This document shows positions 26,676-35,087 of a stretch of 64,000 bases of DNA, one piece after another; within the stretch, counting starts at the first letter, position 1; each line of letters opens with the position of its first letter. The position numbers and the translations under genes were made by a program. The notes below the pieces were generated by a model, which was not told the origin of the DNA, did no database searches, and saw only the letters and a program-made list of their open reading frames with translations. This DNA comes from Bog-473 sp963809825. GTDB lineage: Bacteria; Actinomycetota; Acidimicrobiia; Acidimicrobiales; RAAP-2. Where the stretch lies: positions 1-64,000 of the forward strand of contig CAWELJ010000013.1 in NCBI GenBank assembly GCA_963809825.1. Direction: 5' to 3'.

Positions 26676-27314
26676 TCACCGTTGTCGGCGGACCCACCAT
26701 CCGTCTCCCCAGCCGAAGTCGTCGAACCACCTCGTCTCTGTGCGCTCGAAGCCCAGCAGCATCCGGTCCAGCTCGCCGACCATGACGTTCCCGACGTAGA
26801 GCTCGGACGCGTTGACCTCGCTCATGACGAAGTCGATCGAGGGCAGGAGATCCGACGCCCCGGCCAGGCACAGCCCCTCGGCTCCCTGGAGGTCCATCAC
26901 CAGGAGGTTCACACCGGTGATCCCGAGCTCGGCCACGAGCGAGTCGACGGTGCGGGTGGGCAGCGACAGGTGCTCGACGAACACGGTGTCGGGATGGAGC
27001 GCCGCATGCGTCCCGAACTCCAGCAGGCTCGAGGACATGCCGTCCTTGTTCGTGATGTGAAACTGGCGCCGGCCGCCGTCGACGTCGGCCAGCAGGGCGC
27101 GGACCAGATGCTGGTTCGGGTACGGGCTCAGCGCAGCCGTGATCTTGTCGAACAGGGCCGGATTGCCCTCGACCCACCACACGGGGACGTCGGGCCCGAA
27201 CGCCTCGTCGTACTCGCGAGCCTCCTCGGCCAGATGGGCTCCGCAGTGCAGGACGCCGGTGACGCGCTCCGCGAGCCGATACGTCTCGCGGAGGTGGTCC
27301 CAGTCCATCAACAT
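26676..27314 (-). CDS. FkbM-family methyltransferase
   Basis: 212 aa. SAM site GVLHCGAHLAEEAREYDE, acidic residue after beta2 in VWWVEGNPALFDKI, and FkbM features LADVDGGRRQFHITNKDGMS (SSS follows) and NLLVMDLQGAEGLCLAGASD. The family O-methylates sugars and secondary metabolites. No glycosyltransferase neighbours, so the substrate is open. ATG 27314; no clear ribosome site. Confidence 0.8.
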   Translation of the reverse strand: MLMDWDHLRETYRLAERVTGVLHCGAHLAEEAREYDEAFGPDVPVWWVEGNPALFDKITAALSPYPNQHLVRALLADVDGGRRQFHITNKDGMSSSLLEFGTHAALHPDTVFVEHLSLPTRTVDSLVAELGITGVNLLVMDLQGAEGLCLAGASDLLPSIDFVMSEVNASELYVGNVMVGELDRMLLGFERTETRWFDDFGWGDGWWVRRQR

Positions 27315-27452
27315 GACCGTGGCTCCCCCACCCGACGGCGGTGCGGCGCGAGGTCAGCGGTGGACGACGGCGCGGGGCCCGCCTCGGAATCGGAGAAGGT
27401 TCGCCTCGAGCGGACCTGCGAGCCGAGTCGCAGGCGGCGGACGTCGGACGGC

Positions 27453-28124
27453 TCAGCGACCGAGCTTGCCCCCGGCGAGGTCCTCGGCCATGGCCCAGCC
27501 GAACGCGACGAGCCGGTCACCCTTGTCGGCGTCGAAAGCACTGAAGTGCGTCTCGACCCCGGTCGGGATCTTCACCTTGGGCGCGAAGAAGTCCAGGCCG
27601 CCGGCGACGGATCCGTCGCCCTTCAGCACGAACGTCCGGTCGTCGAGCTTGCTCTCGCACCCGAAGCGCTTCGAGAGGCGCCGGGCCCAGGCCCGCTCCT
27701 CACCGGAGGACTTGTGTTCGGGGAAGGGCACGACGTCCTGGAGGCCGGTGAAGGCCCGGAAACCCTCGGGCGAGAGCAGCCGGGTGCCGAGGAGGACGTC
27801 CTCGTCGGGGAAGGCGAGCAGGGCACGGCGGTACTGGTCGCTCATGATCCCCTTCAGCGCCGCCTCGGCCCGGGAGGTGCGATCGACCAGCGCCAGCCCC
27901 ACGAGCAGGGAGGGTGTCCCACCGATGCGCTCCAGCGTGCAAAAGGAGTAGCCCCGGAGCTTGTTGCCCTCACGGGCCTGGGTGATGAGGACCCAGGCCT
28001 CGCGCTCTTTGGAGAGGAAACCGATGTCGAAGCCCGGAGGCCGGTCCGCACAGAGATCCGCCATTTCGACCAGCTCAGCATCGCTGAGCGCAGTGCAATC
28101 CTTGGTGCTCACTACGATCGGCAT
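27453..28124 (-). CDS. Conserved hypothetical protein (GNAT-like fold possible)
   Basis: 223 aa from ATG 28124, with TAGACT 6 nt upstream. The opening ALSDAELVEMADLCADRPPG followed by a strand-rich part (AWVLITQAREGNKLRGYSFC, LLVGLALVDRTSR) recalls GNAT acetyltransferase N-terminal layout, but no clear acetyl-CoA loop is visible. Later FPEHKSSGEERAWARRL and a C-terminal strand region. Function unknown. Same strand as dnaE but separated from it by 127 bp and a hairpin. Confidence 0.65.
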   Translation of the reverse strand: MPIVVSTKDCTALSDAELVEMADLCADRPPGFDIGFLSKEREAWVLITQAREGNKLRGYSFCTLERIGGTPSLLVGLALVDRTSRAEAALKGIMSDQYRRALLAFPDEDVLLGTRLLSPEGFRAFTGLQDVVPFPEHKSSGEERAWARRLSKRFGCESKLDDRTFVLKGDGSVAGGLDFFAPKVKIPTGVETHFSAFDADKGDRLVAFGWAMAEDLAGGKLGR

Positions 28125-28130
28125 GCGGTG

Positions 28131-28136
28131 AGTCTA
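28131..28136 (-). promoter_or_regulatory. -10 box TAGACT
   Basis: Minus strand TAGACT, 6 nt, ATG 28124. Leaderless start. Confidence 0.45.
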
Positions 28137-28189
28137 CTGGCTGCGCTCGCCGCGTTCCCAACCGGCAACGCCCGTCACTGCTGCAAGAC

Positions 28190-28206
28190 AGGTGGCCCGG
28201 CCACCT
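28190..28206 (-). terminator. Hairpin downstream of dnaE
   Basis: AGGTGGC and GCCACCT pair perfectly around a 3-nt loop, 46 nt after the dnaE stop. No T run, so an actinobacterial-type terminator or a processing hairpin. Confidence 0.45.
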
Positions 28207-28251
28207 ATCTGCCCAGCTCAGAGCGCAATTATGACACAGCGGTCACTCTCT

Positions 28252-31200
28252 TCAGGACAGCACGGCGCTCTGTCCGAGGAGCCGTTTGAGCTCCCCGACG
28301 AGCCCGTTGCGGCAGTCGACGTTGAACTCCGGCGGTAGGCGGAGGACCTTGGCCCCCACATGGAGCAGCACCGGTGAGTGGCCCGGATGGCCGCTCAGGA
28401 CCTCCTTGAGCCCGTCGACCTTGGCATCGGTGAGCACTCCCAGGGGGAGCGTGATGTGGAGGTCCTCCTGTCCCCGTTCGAGGAGCGGGCGGGAGACCTC
28501 CATGCACACGATCTTGGGCTCGTCCTCCCGGGTGTCGAGCCGGCCCCGCACGACGACGATGGCGTCGTTCTCGATCAGTGCGCCGTACTCGGCCATCGTC
28601 TTGGGGAAGACGAAGACCTCCATGGCCGCTTGCAGGTCCTCGAGCACGAACCGGGCCATCAGGTCGCCCTTCTTCGTGTAGGACCGCCGTAGGTCGGTGA
28701 CCACCCCGCCCACCGTCCGGACCGGCGACCGGTCGCCCTGGGCCGGACCCTCGTCCTCACGCATGTCCGACAAGGTGCTGTCGGTGTGCCGGGCCAGTGC
28801 CGCCTCGTAGCCCATCAGGGGATGGTCGCTCACGTAGAGACCGAGCATCTCCTTCTCGAAGGCCAGGCGCTGGGCCTTGTCGAACTCGGTGTCGGGGATG
28901 GCCACCGTGGCCCCTCCCCATCCCGGGTCGGCCTGCTCCTCCTCGAAGGCGGCGAACAGCGTCGTGATGCCGAGGTCACGCTCCCGGCGCCGCTCGAGGG
29001 TCCGGTCGACCACGTTCTCGAGCACCAGGCACAACCCCTGGCGCGGGTGGTCGAGCGAGTCGAAGGCGCCCGCCTTCACCAGGGACTCCATCGTCCGCTT
29101 GTTGAGCACGACGGGGTCCACCCGCTGGCAGAAGTCGAAGATGTCGCCGAAGGGCCCGTTGGCGCTGCGCTCGGCCACGATCCGTTCCACGAGACTCTCG
29201 CCCACGTTCCGCACGGCGGCCAGCCCGAAGACGATGGCGGGCCGGGCCGGGTCGCGTTCGTCGCTGCGGTCGGGCGCGAATTCGGCCACGGACCGGTTCA
29301 CGTCGGGGACCGTGACGTCGATCCCCATCGAGCGGCATTCGGCCAGGTACACCGCCGTCTTGTCCTTGTTGTCCTTCACCGAGGTGAGCAGCGCCGCCAT
29401 GTACTCGAGCGGGTGGTGGGCCTTCAACCACGCCGTCTGGTACGCCACCAGCCCGTAGCCGTACGAGTGCGACTTGTTGAACGCGTAGTCGGCGAACGGC
29501 TCGATGATGTCGAAGAGCTGCGTCCCCAGCTCCTCCCCGTAGCCCTGCGTCACGCATCCCGCGACGAACTTCTGGCGCTCCGCGGCGATCATCGCCCGGA
29601 TCTTCTTGCCGCAGGCCTTGCGGAGGTTGTCCGCCTCCTCGAGCGTGTAGCCGGCGAACTTCTGCGCCACCCGCATGACCGACTCCTGGTAGAGCATGAG
29701 CCCGTAGGTGTCCTTGAGGATCGGCTCGATGTCGGGGTGCAGGTAGGTGAGCTGCTTGCGGCCGTTCTTGAGCTCGGGATAGTCGCGGTGCATGTTGGCC
29801 GCCATCGGGCCCGGGCGGTAGAGCGCGACCAGTGCGGCCACGTCGTCGAAGCTCGTCGGGGCGAGCGCCCGCAGGGTCTGGCGCATGGCACCGCCCTCGA
29901 GCTGGAACACGCCGACCGACTCGGCCCGCCGCAGCATCTCGAGGGTGGGCTGGTCGTCGAGGTCGACGTTGTCGATGTCGGGCCGCTCGCCGGTGTCCGC
30001 CTGAATCAGGTCGAGCGTGCGCTCGATCACCGAGAGGTTGCGCAGGCCCAGGAAGTCCATCTTGAGCAGCCCGAGGTCTTCGACCCCGTGCATTTCGTAC
30101 TGCGTGACGATCGGCGCGTCCTCGGGGTCGCCGCCGGCGTCGGGCTTGCGCTGGATCGGCAGGTAGTCGGTCAGCGGATCGCGGGAGATGACCACGGCCG
30201 CCGCATGGATCCCGTCCTGGCGCCGCAGGCCCTCGAGGCCGAGCGCGACGTCGATGACCTCCTTGGCGTCCACGTCGGTCTCGTACATGGTGCGCAACTC
30301 GGCCGCGGCGGCGAAACCGTCCTCGTGGCCCTCGGTCTTGGTCAGGCAGGGCGCCAGCGGCGTGTCCCGGCCCATGACGAGCGGGGGCATGGCCTTGGCG
30401 ATCTTGTCCCCCACGATGTATGGCTTGCCCAGCACCCGGGCGGCGTCGCGCACGGCGGCCCGCGCCTTGATCGTCGAGAACGTGATCACCTGGGCCACCC
30501 GGTCACTGCCGTACTTCTCGGCCGCGTAGCGCATCACGTCGGCGCGGTAGCGCTCGTCGAAGTCCATGTCGATGTCCGGCATCTGCTTGCGGCCGGGGTT
30601 CAAGAACCGTTCGAAGAGGAGGTCGTAGTGGATCGGGTCGAGGTCCACGATGCGCAGGCAGTAGGCGACGCAGCACCCGGCCGCCGAGCCCCGGCCCGGA
30701 CCGACCCGGATACCGGACTCGCGGGCGAAGCGGATGAGGTCCCACACGACGAGGAAGTAGGCGGCGAATCCCATGTTGCCGATGACGCCGAGCTCGTAGT
30801 CGAGCCGTTCGACCACCTCGGGTGGGAGCGACGACCCGTAGCGCTGCCGCGCCCCGTCCATGGTCAGGTCGCGCAGGTAGGCGAGCGCCCGCTCCTCGTA
30901 GGTGTCGCCCGTGAAGCGGTCGGGCACCGGGAACTCGGGCAGGCTGGGCTTCCCGAGCTCGATCTGGACGTCGGCCCGCTCGGCGATGAGCAGCGTGTTG
31001 TCGCACGCCTCGGGCACCTCGCGGAACAGGTGGCGCATCTCCGCCGCCGACTTGAGGTAGTGCTCGGTGCCCTCGAACTTGAAGCGGTTGGTGTCGGAGA
31101 GCAGGGCGCCGGTCTGCACGCACAGCAGCGCGTCGTGCGCCACGGCGTCCTCGCGATGGGTGTAGTGGCTGTCGTTGGTGGCCAGCAGGGGGGCGTTCAG

Positions 31201-31833
31201 GCGGCGGGCGATCTCAATCAGCTGCGGGTTCGTCCGGTGTTGGTCCGCGATCCCGTGGTCCTGCAGCTCGACGAAGAGGTTGTCGCGTCCGAAGATGTCC
31301 TGGAGCCGAGCGGCCCGCCGCTCGGCCTCCGCCTCGTCGCCGGACAACAACGCCTGGAGGACCACCCCGCCCAGGCAGCCCGTCGTGGCGATCAGACCGG
31401 TGTGGTGCCGCTCCAGCAGCTCCCAGTCGACCCGGGGCTTGTAGTAGTAGCCCTCGAGGTAGGCGGCCGAGGACAGCTGCATCAGGTTGCGGTAGCCCTG
31501 GACGGTCTCGGCCAGGAGGGTCAGGTGGTAGTAGAGCTTCTGGCCGCCGTCGACGTCGCCGCCGGTGTCGTCGACCTTGCCCCGGCGGACCGGGCGCTCG
31601 TGGCGGGACTCCCCGGCCATGTAGGACTCGGTGCCGATGATCGGGACGATGCCCTGGTCCCGGCAGGCCTTGTAGAAGTCGAGGACCCCGTACATGTTCC
31701 CGTGGTCCGTGATGCCGAGAGCGGGCTGCCCGTCGGCCGCCGCGGCCGCGACCAGGTCCCCCACCCGCGCCGCGCCGTCGAGCATCGAGAACTCGGTGTG
31801 GGTGTGCAGATGCGTAAACGACCGCTCCGACAC
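28252..31833 (-). CDS. dnaE: DNA polymerase III alpha subunit
   Basis: 1193 aa replicative polymerase, normal for DnaE1. The start is GTG 31833 (MSERSFTHLHTHTEF...), with AAAGGAGGG 5 nt upstream; the earlier in-frame ATG 31851 contains that ribosome site and is unlikely. N-terminal PHP domain (HLHTHTEFSMLDG), polymerase core with GPGRGSAAGCCVAYCL and catalytic Asp in PDIDMDFDERYR, fingers KSHSYGYGLVAYQTAWLK, then an OB-fold region (VGGVVTDLRRSYTKKGDLMA). Stands alone as a transcription unit. Confidence 0.97.
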   Translation of the reverse strand: MSERSFTHLHTHTEFSMLDGAARVGDLVAAAAADGQPALGITDHGNMYGVLDFYKACRDQGIVPIIGTESYMAGESRHERPVRRGKVDDTGGDVDGGQKLYYHLTLLAETVQGYRNLMQLSSAAYLEGYYYKPRVDWELLERHHTGLIATTGCLGGVVLQALLSGDEAEAERRAARLQDIFGRDNLFVELQDHGIADQHRTNPQLIEIARRLNAPLLATNDSHYTHREDAVAHDALLCVQTGALLSDTNRFKFEGTEHYLKSAAEMRHLFREVPEACDNTLLIAERADVQIELGKPSLPEFPVPDRFTGDTYEERALAYLRDLTMDGARQRYGSSLPPEVVERLDYELGVIGNMGFAAYFLVVWDLIRFARESGIRVGPGRGSAAGCCVAYCLRIVDLDPIHYDLLFERFLNPGRKQMPDIDMDFDERYRADVMRYAAEKYGSDRVAQVITFSTIKARAAVRDAARVLGKPYIVGDKIAKAMPPLVMGRDTPLAPCLTKTEGHEDGFAAAAELRTMYETDVDAKEVIDVALGLEGLRRQDGIHAAAVVISRDPLTDYLPIQRKPDAGGDPEDAPIVTQYEMHGVEDLGLLKMDFLGLRNLSVIERTLDLIQADTGERPDIDNVDLDDQPTLEMLRRAESVGVFQLEGGAMRQTLRALAPTSFDDVAALVALYRPGPMAANMHRDYPELKNGRKQLTYLHPDIEPILKDTYGLMLYQESVMRVAQKFAGYTLEEADNLRKACGKKIRAMIAAERQKFVAGCVTQGYGEELGTQLFDIIEPFADYAFNKSHSYGYGLVAYQTAWLKAHHPLEYMAALLTSVKDNKDKTAVYLAECRSMGIDVTVPDVNRSVAEFAPDRSDERDPARPAIVFGLAAVRNVGESLVERIVAERSANGPFGDIFDFCQRVDPVVLNKRTMESLVKAGAFDSLDHPRQGLCLVLENVVDRTLERRRERDLGITTLFAAFEEEQADPGWGGATVAIPDTEFDKAQRLAFEKEMLGLYVSDHPLMGYEAALARHTDSTLSDMREDEGPAQGDRSPVRTVGGVVTDLRRSYTKKGDLMARFVLEDLQAAMEVFVFPKTMAEYGALIENDAIVVVRGRLDTREDEPKIVCMEVSRPLLERGQEDLHITLPLGVLTDAKVDGLKEVLSGHPGHSPVLLHVGAKVLRLPPEFNVDCRNGLVGELKRLLGQSAVLS

Positions 31834-31858
31834 CGGCCCTCCTTTCGCCACGTCAAAC

Positions 31859-31872
31859 TTACACCGGTGTGA
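31859..31872. promoter_or_regulatory. Palindrome TNACACCGGTGTNA before dnaE
   Basis: ACACCGGTGT is a perfect 10-bp palindrome, extended by T...A at one position, 25 nt upstream of the dnaE GTG, in the promoter or leader. A possible repressor site. It does not match the mycobacterial LexA box or the NrdR box as I know them. Confidence 0.3.
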
Positions 31873-31971
31873 TTCCCCCGGGGCTCTGCAATCTAGCCCG
31901 CCCGGCCCGGCCCGAGGACCACCGATTGGGGGTGAATTCGCGGGCGCGCCACGGCTCCCGGGCGGGCCGGC

Positions 31972-32487
31972 TCACAGGTACGCCCCGGTCCTTCCCGTCT
32001 CGCCGGCCGAGGGCAGGCCCCGCTGGCGCATCTCCTCGAGTTGGGCCCGTGCCGCCATCTGCTGCGACATCAGCGTGGCCTGGATCCCGTGGAACAGGCC
32101 TTCCAACCATCCCACCAGTTGCGCCTGGGCGATGCGCAGCTCGGCTTCGCTGGGGGCCTCGGCGTCGAAGGGTGGCGCCATCCGCTCCAGCTCGGCCACG
32201 AGGTCGGGCGACATCCCTTCTGAGAGGTCACGGATCGACTGCTCGTAGATCTCGCGCAGCCGCACCCGGCTCTTCTCGTCGAGGGGGGCCGCACGAACCT
32301 CGTCGAGCAGTGTCTTCACCATAGAGCCGATGCGCAGCACCTTTGCCGGCTGGTTGACCGATTCGGTCCCGGCCTCCGCGGCGTCGCCGTCCCGCGCCAC
32401 CACGCCCAGGACCTCATCGGGGGAGATCGCTTCCGCCCCGCCGTCTGGAGCGTCGGCGGCGGTTCCATCGTTGCTCACGTCAGCCAT
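31972..32487 (-). CDS. bpa: Bacterial proteasome activator (Bpa/PafE)
   Basis: 171 aa, typical length. DUF2587 core: QPAKVLRIGSMVKTLLDEVR, SRVRLREIYEQSIRDLSEG, LSPDL-type helix and WLEGLFHGIQATLMSQQMAA. The last residues are GAYL; in characterised homologues the C-terminal GQYL docks into 20S proteasome pockets and opens the gate for ATP-independent degradation. The N-terminus (1-40) is acidic and disordered. ATG 32487 with GGAAAGG upstream. It implies that the organism has a 20S proteasome, not seen in this window. Confidence 0.92.
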   Translation of the reverse strand: MADVSNDGTAADAPDGGAEAISPDEVLGVVARDGDAAEAGTESVNQPAKVLRIGSMVKTLLDEVRAAPLDEKSRVRLREIYEQSIRDLSEGMSPDLVAELERMAPPFDAEAPSEAELRIAQAQLVGWLEGLFHGIQATLMSQQMAARAQLEEMRQRGLPSAGETGRTGAYL

Positions 32488-32585
32488 CGTGCCTTTCCAT
32501 ACCCTTCAGCCCCCCAACGGATCGTGCCCGCAGCGCGCCCGCACGTCCTCGACCACGCCTCAATGGTGCCACCGGCAGGGCCGTG

Positions 32586-33779
32586 TCACGAGATGCGCCA
32601 GGCGAGCAGGGGGATCAACATCTCGGCCGGGGTCAGCGACCCGTGACGCGCCTTGAGGCGGAGCTCCCCCGTGTCCGCCGGGTCCAGGAACGCGGTCGGC
32701 GTGAACGGCACGAGGGCCACGTCCCCGAGCCGTGAGGCGACCTCGGCCGACGGCACGCCGCCGAGCCACCCGTCGTCGATGATCTGCTCCTTGGTGCGCA
32801 CCCAGGCCACCCCGCCGTGCAGCCCCGCCGCCGTCTCCGTGATGTCGGCACAGGCGCCGGGGCGGACGTGCAGCCAGCGAAAGCGGCCCTCGCCGCTGAG
32901 CAGCGTCACGCCCTGCATGATCTCGGGGCCGAGCACCTCGACGGAGCCGCCGACCTCCACCTGGCCGTGATCGGCGGTGACCACGAGGACGGCCCCCGGC
33001 GGGAGCACGTCGAGCACGTCGCCGACGAGGCGGTCCGCGGCACGTAGTTCGTCGTCGTAGTACTGACCCAGCCCCTCGGCGTGGGCCACCTTGTCGATGC
33101 CCTCGTAGTAGGCGTACACGAAGGGGCTGCCGGCCGCGGCCAGCTCCCGCACAGCCGTCACGAGCCCGGCGGGGGTGTGCCAGCGGTGGAGCTCGACGTG
33201 TCCCAGATGCGCAGCGGTGAAGCCGGTCGGCCCGTAGTCATGCCGGGTGACGACCGGCACCAGCCCCTTGGAACCGGGGAAGGACTCGCAGGGTTGGAAC
33301 TCGGACGCCGGCACCCGCATGCGGGCGTCCTTGCCTCGCACCGACCACTGCAGGACGTTCATGATCTCGCCGTCGAGGGCGACCCGGTAGCCCACCACAC
33401 CGTGCTCGGCCGGCACCCTGCCCGTCACGAGCGTGGTCAGCGCGCAGGCCGTGGTGCTCGGTGCGACCGAGGTGATCGCCCCGCCTGCCGCCGCCGTCAG
33501 TATCGGAGCCAGCGGGCTGCGCTCCCGCAGTTGCTCGGCACCCAGGCCGTCGATGACGAGGAGAACGACCTGGCGCGCCCCGGCCACGGGGTCGGGGAAC
33601 CACGGCGGGAGCTCGGTCTCCCCCGGGCGCGCCAACTCCCCGAGCAGGGTCGGCACCACTCGGTGGAGGCTGGCACCGTCCCAGTCGGGCAGGAGTGGCT
33701 CAGGCACAGGTTCGTGCTCGGCGTCCCGGCCGCCCAGGGGCTCCGCCAAGGTCGCCCGGGCAGTCGTGGCGTCGTTCAC
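32586..33779 (-). CDS. Alkaline-phosphatase-superfamily phosphodiesterase
   Basis: 397 aa from GTG 33779, chosen because TAGGGT lies 8 nt upstream. Type I phosphodiesterase/nucleotide pyrophosphatase pattern: metal Asp in VVLLVIDGLGAEQL, nucleophile Thr in APSTTACALTTLVTGRVP, YYEGIDKVAHAEGLG, VVTADHGQVEV, and a late His (LHGGVAWV). Expected to hydrolyse phosphodiester or pyrophosphate bonds; substrate unknown. No signal peptide, so probably cytosolic. Divergent from the Rrf2 regulator, 64 bp between starts. Confidence 0.85.
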   Translation of the reverse strand: MNDATTARATLAEPLGGRDAEHEPVPEPLLPDWDGASLHRVVPTLLGELARPGETELPPWFPDPVAGARQVVLLVIDGLGAEQLRERSPLAPILTAAAGGAITSVAPSTTACALTTLVTGRVPAEHGVVGYRVALDGEIMNVLQWSVRGKDARMRVPASEFQPCESFPGSKGLVPVVTRHDYGPTGFTAAHLGHVELHRWHTPAGLVTAVRELAAAGSPFVYAYYEGIDKVAHAEGLGQYYDDELRAADRLVGDVLDVLPPGAVLVVTADHGQVEVGGSVEVLGPEIMQGVTLLSGEGRFRWLHVRPGACADITETAAGLHGGVAWVRTKEQIIDDGWLGGVPSAEVASRLGDVALVPFTPTAFLDPADTGELRLKARHGSLTPAEMLIPLLAWRIS

Positions 33780-33787
33780 GGAGGGAC

Positions 33788-33793
33788 ACCCTA
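33788..33793 (-). promoter_or_regulatory. -10 box TAGGGT
   Basis: Minus strand TAGGGT, 8 nt, GTG 33779. Leaderless start for the phosphodiesterase gene. Confidence 0.5.
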
Positions 33794-33829
33794 CGACCCG
33801 GGCACCCCCTCTACCCACGTGAGGGCCGG

Positions 33830-33835
33830 TAGCAT
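33830..33835 (+). promoter_or_regulatory. -10 box TAGCAT
   Basis: TAGCAT, 8 nt, GTG 33844. Leaderless start for the Rrf2 gene. Confidence 0.5.
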
Positions 33836-33843
33836 CCGTTCCT

Positions 33844-34278
33844 GTGAGGGTTTCAACGCGGGGTGACTATGCCAGTCGGGCGCTCCTGTCGCTGGCCCTC
33901 CACGGCGCCGAGACGCCGACGTCCGTCCGCGACATCGCCGAGCGCACCGGGCTGCCCCAGCCCTACCTCGAACAGATCCTCCTGGCCCTGAAGGGCGCCG
34001 GCCTCGTCCGCTCCAAGCGGGGGGTCGGAGGCGGGTACGTCCTGGCCCGCCCCCCCGAGGAGATCTCCCTGGCCCAGATCGTCTCGGCCGTCGACGGCCC
34101 GATCGCGGCGGGGGACTTCGGCGAGCCTCACGCCAACGGTGCCTGTGACCACGAGGGCCAGTGCGTCCTGCTGGCCGTGTGGGCGGACGTCGGTGAGACG
34201 ATCCGCACCCATCTGCAGTCCTACAGCCTGGCCGACATGGTCGACCGGGCCCAGGGCACCGTCGCCGCCCCGGTCTGA
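33844..34278 (+). CDS. Rrf2-family transcriptional regulator
   Basis: 144 aa. Winged helix opening VSTRGDYASRALLSLALHG and SVRDIAERTGLPQPYLEQIL, wing RSKRGVGGGYVLARP. Cys101 and Cys107 (ACDHEGQCVLLAVW) are present. The third Cys of IscR/NsrR Fe-S sensors is absent, so it may bind a cluster with another ligand, sense redox through two thiols, or act like CymR. The targets are not evident; no isc/suf or cysK genes nearby. Confidence 0.85.
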   Translation: MRVSTRGDYASRALLSLALHGAETPTSVRDIAERTGLPQPYLEQILLALKGAGLVRSKRGVGGGYVLARPPEEISLAQIVSAVDGPIAAGDFGEPHANGACDHEGQCVLLAVWADVGETIRTHLQSYSLADMVDRAQGTVAAPV

Positions 34279-34351
34279 GCCGCCCCACAGGGCCTCCACG
34301 CGCGCCCCGGGCCGCCGCAGAGCGCCGGGCGGCCCCCACCTGAGACGGCGC

Positions 34352-34934
34352 TCACGGGGCCGCGCTCCGGTTCCAGACCTCGATGGCCGGGAAGTCCAGC
34401 TCCCAGCCCAGCACGCAGATCCCCCCGGGCCGCAGCAGGAGCAGCCGACCGGCCACCGGCGGCAAACCCACCCAGCGGGCGGCCAGCACGCGCAACAGGT
34501 GGCCGTGGGCGACACAGAGGGTGTCCCCGTCCGCGTTCCGGGCCCGCTCGATCACGCGGTCCGCCCGGCGCCCGACGTCCGAAATCCGCTCGCCCCCGGG
34601 GACCCCGACGTCCCACAGCGTCCACCCGGGCCGTCGCTCGCGGATCTCGGCCCCCGTCAGGCCCTCGTAGTCGCCGTAGTCCCATTCCATGAGATCGGGC
34701 TCGGCCTCGCCCCCGGGGAACCCGGCCAGCGCACAGGTCTCCGAAGCGCGGCAGGAGCGGGCTCGTCAGAACCAGTGCGAACCTCGTGAAACCATGGTCA
34801 CGCAGGATCTGACCTGCCCGTTCTGCCTGCTCACGGCCCTGGTCGAGGAGGGGAATATCCGTCCGCCCCGTGTGTTGACCGTTGAGGGCCCATTCGGTTG
34901 CGCCGTGCCTCAGGAGCACCATCCGGGCGGGCAT
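34352..34934 (-). pseudogene. Histidine phosphatase (phosphoglycerate-mutase family), one frameshift
   Basis: The first frame starts at ATG 34934: PARMVLLRHGATEWALNGQH (RHG catalytic motif) to LVLTSPLL. The continuation SETCALAGFPGGEAEPDLME, then WDYGDYEGLTGAEIRER, and VAHGHLLRVLAARWVGLPPV, lies in the other frame. The break near 34760-34768 is explained by one extra C in CTCCTGCCGCGCTTCGG. Repaired, it is a complete protein of about 194 aa with both catalytic His residues and the Glu. A sequencing error is likely, since every functional residue is kept. Confidence 0.7.
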
Positions 34935-35033
34935 GCGCCGTAGATGAGCACGGGGACCAAGAGGGCGCAACTCGGTCCGAACACCCTCATGGAATGATCC
35001 GGCCACCGGCCGGGTTGTACCCGTCAGGTTCAT

Positions 35034-35049
35034 CCCGGATGCGTCCGGG
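35034..35049 (+). promoter_or_regulatory. Hairpin in the sigma-factor leader
   Basis: CCCGGA-TGCG-TCCGGG forms a perfect 6-bp stem with a 4-nt loop, 39 nt before the sigma gene. It could be an operator or a leader hairpin. Confidence 0.3.
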
Positions 35050-35087
35050 TACGTACGACCGAGAGTGAGCGAAAAGCGTCTGGAGCG

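Noticed and set aside
28125..28251. tRNA or small RNA between dnaE and the next gene
   Set aside because: Only one 7-bp hairpin is present; no cloverleaf or T-loop consensus could be built.
31834..31851. Upstream ATG start of dnaE (MAKGGP)
   Set aside because: This stretch contains the AAAGGAGGG ribosome site for the GTG at 31833, and homologues begin MSERSF.
28786..31872. 1028-codon plus-strand open frame opposite dnaE
   Set aside because: dnaE is certain on the other strand; the antisense product is composition-driven (RHL/GHV-rich) and has no recognisable motif or ribosome site.
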